Positions 62,664 to 64,000 of a stretch of 64,000 nucleotides of DNA are shown here, in pieces. The stretch is taken from the NCBI GenBank assembly GCA_965656875.1, contig CBFHMJ010000003.1:527767-591766 (forward strand). Reading direction: 5' to 3'. How positions within the stretch are numbered: the stretch's first letter is position 1; each line of letters opens with the position of its first letter. The position numbers and the translations under genes are program-made. The notes under the pieces were generated by a model, which was given only the letters and a program-made list of their open reading frames with translations, had not been told where the DNA came from and searched no databases. The stretch comes from CBFHMJ01 sp965656875 (GTDB lineage: Bacteria; Pseudomonadota; Gammaproteobacteria; Enterobacterales; Alteromonadaceae).

Positions 62664-63497
62664 ATGAATATTGAAGCTCTATTGAACGAATCTCAAAAGC
62701 TTTGGGATGAAAGTATAAACCAAGATATTTGGGATTTTGTGCACAAAAATGCTACCACGAGTGTAAGAAGTAGGGTTGAAAACTGTTATCTACACTACAC
62801 AAAAGCTCTGGTTATTAAAAGTATAGATCCTGAAATGTCAGCTATCCGACTTGTTGCTGCTGAAGAAGAGTTGGCCGTTGCAGTTTTTGATATAATTAAA
62901 CGCAATGAGGATAGCTTCATTGACTGCAAACATATTACCCAAAAATTTAGAAACCATTTTGTAAAGCAGCTCTTTTCGCCAACAGTGCATAATATAGCTA
63001 TTATCGTTTCTGCGTTTCTTGAAAGCGGTTTGAGAATAGATGTAGTTGAAGGTGGTCCCAGTATAGATATTTCTATTGAGCCAATAATCGCTGAAAATAA
63101 GCTCTTGCTAAGGCTGCATATAGGAGAAAATCATATTGATAATTCTCCCTTTAATTTTTTTCTAAACAAAAGTGATGGGCAAGAGGACGTTGTTGAAACT
63201 CTTTATGAAGATTTTGAAGAGTTAATAAAATATAACGGCTACGATTCGATAAAGAAATTTGCCAAGCATAGAGTCGACTTTCGAAATAAAATTCTCTATG
63301 CAGAGGATGCTATGATTTTCGATGTCGGGGAGGAGATTGAGAATGTTTTGTCGTCAGTAACTCAAACACTAAACGAAGTTCTTTGGATTATTGCGCTTTT
63401 ATTAAGTAATGACGATAGCCCCGCTAAAAAATGGGGCATTGCTAGTCAATTTCTACGATTATATGAACGAGTTTTGAAAGAGGCCAAGATTATATAG
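62664..63497 (+). CDS. Third gene of the Hachiman operon, unknown
   Basis: A 277-residue soluble protein, 24 bp after hamB in the same orientation and equally AT-rich. The N-terminal part is helical (about 1-110); a central beta-rich stretch (GLRIDVVEGGPSIDISIEP) is followed by helices with YNGYDSIKKFAKHRVDFRNKILY. No signal peptide, membrane helix or known catalytic motif is seen. Hachiman is described as a two-gene system, so this could be an accessory factor or an independent gene. Confidence 0.65.
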   Translation: MNIEALLNESQKLWDESINQDIWDFVHKNATTSVRSRVENCYLHYTKALVIKSIDPEMSAIRLVAAEEELAVAVFDIIKRNEDSFIDCKHITQKFRNHFVKQLFSPTVHNIAIIVSAFLESGLRIDVVEGGPSIDISIEPIIAENKLLLRLHIGENHIDNSPFNFFLNKSDGQEDVVETLYEDFEELIKYNGYDSIKKFAKHRVDFRNKILYAEDAMIFDVGEEIENVLSSVTQTLNEVLWIIALLLSNDDSPAKKWGIASQFLRLYERVLKEAKII

Positions 63498-63557
63498 GTG
63501 GTCTTGTTTTAAGACTTCACTGCTCTCTATTTGCCGAAGTAATTCTCAGAACGATCT

Positions 63558-63637
63558 TTATCCACGAATCTTCAAAACCTGCTCCCACTCCCTTAAAACA
63601 TCAAAGATTTGGTTCGAACTTTCTATGGTCTGGTGCA
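63558..63637 (-). other. Stranded 3' tail of the serine recombinase frame
   Basis: On the minus strand, from the attR core outwards, codons read HQTIESSNQIFDVL and then REWEQVLKIRG before a TAA at 63,558-63,560. Joining this to the left end through GCACCA keeps the recombinase frame open for 24 codons. A chance open stretch of this length is not rare, so this is an inference. Confidence 0.5.
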
Positions 63638-63640
63638 CCA
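63635..63640. other. attR core GCACCA
   Basis: Direct repeat of the tRNA-Leu end at 39,701-39,706. The base after it begins TTCTAA and the tRNA-Gly, which matches the short Leu-Gly spacing seen earlier in the array. Confidence 0.65.
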
Positions 63641-63646
63641 TTCTAA

Positions 63647-63722
63647 GCGTGTATAGCTCAGCTGGTAGAGCGCAACCTTGCCAAGGTTGAGGTCACGAGT
63701 TCGAACCTCGTTACACGCTCCA
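63647..63722 (+). tRNA. tRNA-Gly (GCC), copy 5
   Basis: Identical to the four copies left of the element. The insertion has cut it off from the array promoter by 24 kb, so its expression would depend on a promoter inside the element. Confidence 0.97.
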
Positions 63723-63765
63723 ATTCTCTACCGTTTTTATTCTTTCTTTTTAAGCGCTTAAATTC

Positions 63766-63978
63766 CGTAACCGTCCGGTCATCACATCTTTGATTTAAGC
63801 GCTTTTCACGTCACTCTGTTGTTATTCGCAATTTACAGTCGAGTATGCCAGTGAAAGATAACGCAAATTCATCGTAACCGTCCGGTCATCACATCTTTGA
63901 TTTAAGCGCTTTTCAGGTACTCTGTTGTTATTCGCAATTTACAGTCGAGTATGCCAGTGGAAGATAACGCAAATTCAT
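63766..63978. repeat. Tandem direct repeat of about 107 bp, two copies
   Basis: Copy 1 spans 63,766-63,872 and copy 2 63,873-63,978. They differ by a few substitutions and one missing base (CACGTCACTCTG against CAGGTACTCTG; GTGAAAG against GTGGAAG). Each carries TTTAAGCGCTTTT, and a further TTAAGCGCTTAA precedes copy 1. No coding capacity is seen. The array may continue beyond the window. Confidence 0.85.
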
Positions 63979-64000
63979 CCCAACGTCGTATTTTTTCGCC

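Larger units (their letters stand above)
39707..63640. mobile_element. Integrated mobilizable element, about 23.9 kb
   Basis: It is bounded by direct repeats GCACCA, at the CCA end of tRNA-Leu on the left and 6 bp before tRNA-Gly on the right. The left end carries a large serine recombinase, then a relaxase, a MobC-like protein and a coupling protein. Cargo follows: a STAND NTPase, RadC, a broken Fic gene, ArdA, ParDE, a tyrosine recombinase and a Hachiman operon. No VirB4 or other mating-pair gene is found, so transfer probably needs a helper. The mobilization half is visibly richer in G+C than the defence half, which indicates a mosaic origin. Confidence 0.85.

Noticed and set aside
63766..63978. 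CRISPR array
   Set aside because: The 107-bp units abut directly with no unique spacers, and no cas genes are present.

Overview
The window is a gammaproteobacterial chromosome segment of moderate GC carrying a 24-kb integrated element. Gene order follows Escherichia coli closely in several blocks: icd/rluE/nudJ; cspD, clpS-clpA, infA, bpt, aat, trxB; lrp-ftsK-lolA-rarA-serS; the tus genes with yccA; and uvrY-uvrC-pgsA followed by tRNA-Gly, tRNA-Cys and tRNA-Leu. The DsrC/TusE-type genes and moderate GC would suit a marine relative such as Methylophaga, but the genus cannot be proved from this sequence.

Layout. 1-4.5 kb: peptidase E (partial), a transglutaminase-like membrane protein, a DUF58 protein and a MoxR ATPase on the minus strand. 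4.7-8.7 kb: a receiver protein, a DUF885 lipoprotein, NudJ and RluE. 8.9-18 kb: icd, cspD, the ClpAP/ClpS module with infA and both leucyl-transferases (an almost complete N-degron pathway), trxB and ald. 18-25 kb: lrp, ftsK, lolA, rarA, crcB, serS. 25-27.7 kb: tusE/B/C/D and yccA. At 27.9 kb there is a tRNA-Ser whose 3' end and downstream flank are repeated 1.9 kb further on, enclosing a small poorly recognisable islet. 30-35 kb: a paired DUF606 transporter with a divergent LysR regulator, a SpoIIAA-like protein, a quinone oxidoreductase with a second LysR regulator, and an MSHA-like pilin. 35.6-38.8 kb: uvrY, uvrC, pgsA. 38.9-39.7 kb: seven tRNA genes (four identical Gly, one Cys, two identical Leu).

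The element (about 39,707-63,640) sits exactly at the CCA end of the second tRNA-Leu gene. It is flanked by the 6-bp direct repeat GCACCA and followed by a fifth identical tRNA-Gly. Its left half, all on the minus strand, holds a large serine recombinase, a relaxase, a MobC-like protein, an oriT candidate, small proteins, a secreted VWA-like protein, membrane proteins and a VirD4/TraG-type coupling protein. No VirB4 or pilus gene is present, so it looks like a mobilizable element with its own coupling protein.

The right half is cargo: a ribbon-helix-helix-like small protein next to a 1216-aa STAND-type NTPase, a RadC-family protein, a Fic/Doc gene broken by a 7-bp tandem duplication, an ArdA antirestriction protein, a ParDE toxin-antitoxin pair, a coiled-coil protein, a short tyrosine recombinase, and a Hachiman-type defence operon (HamA nuclease, HamB helicase) followed by an unrecognised third gene. 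The transfer and anti-restriction genes plausibly help the element move. The STAND, Hachiman and toxin-antitoxin genes plausibly protect or stabilise it in the host.

Two observations stand out. In the excised circle the serine recombinase reading frame would run across attP into a 24-codon tail now stranded at the right end of the element. The possible new defence components are the STAND gene with its small neighbour and the third gene of the Hachiman operon.
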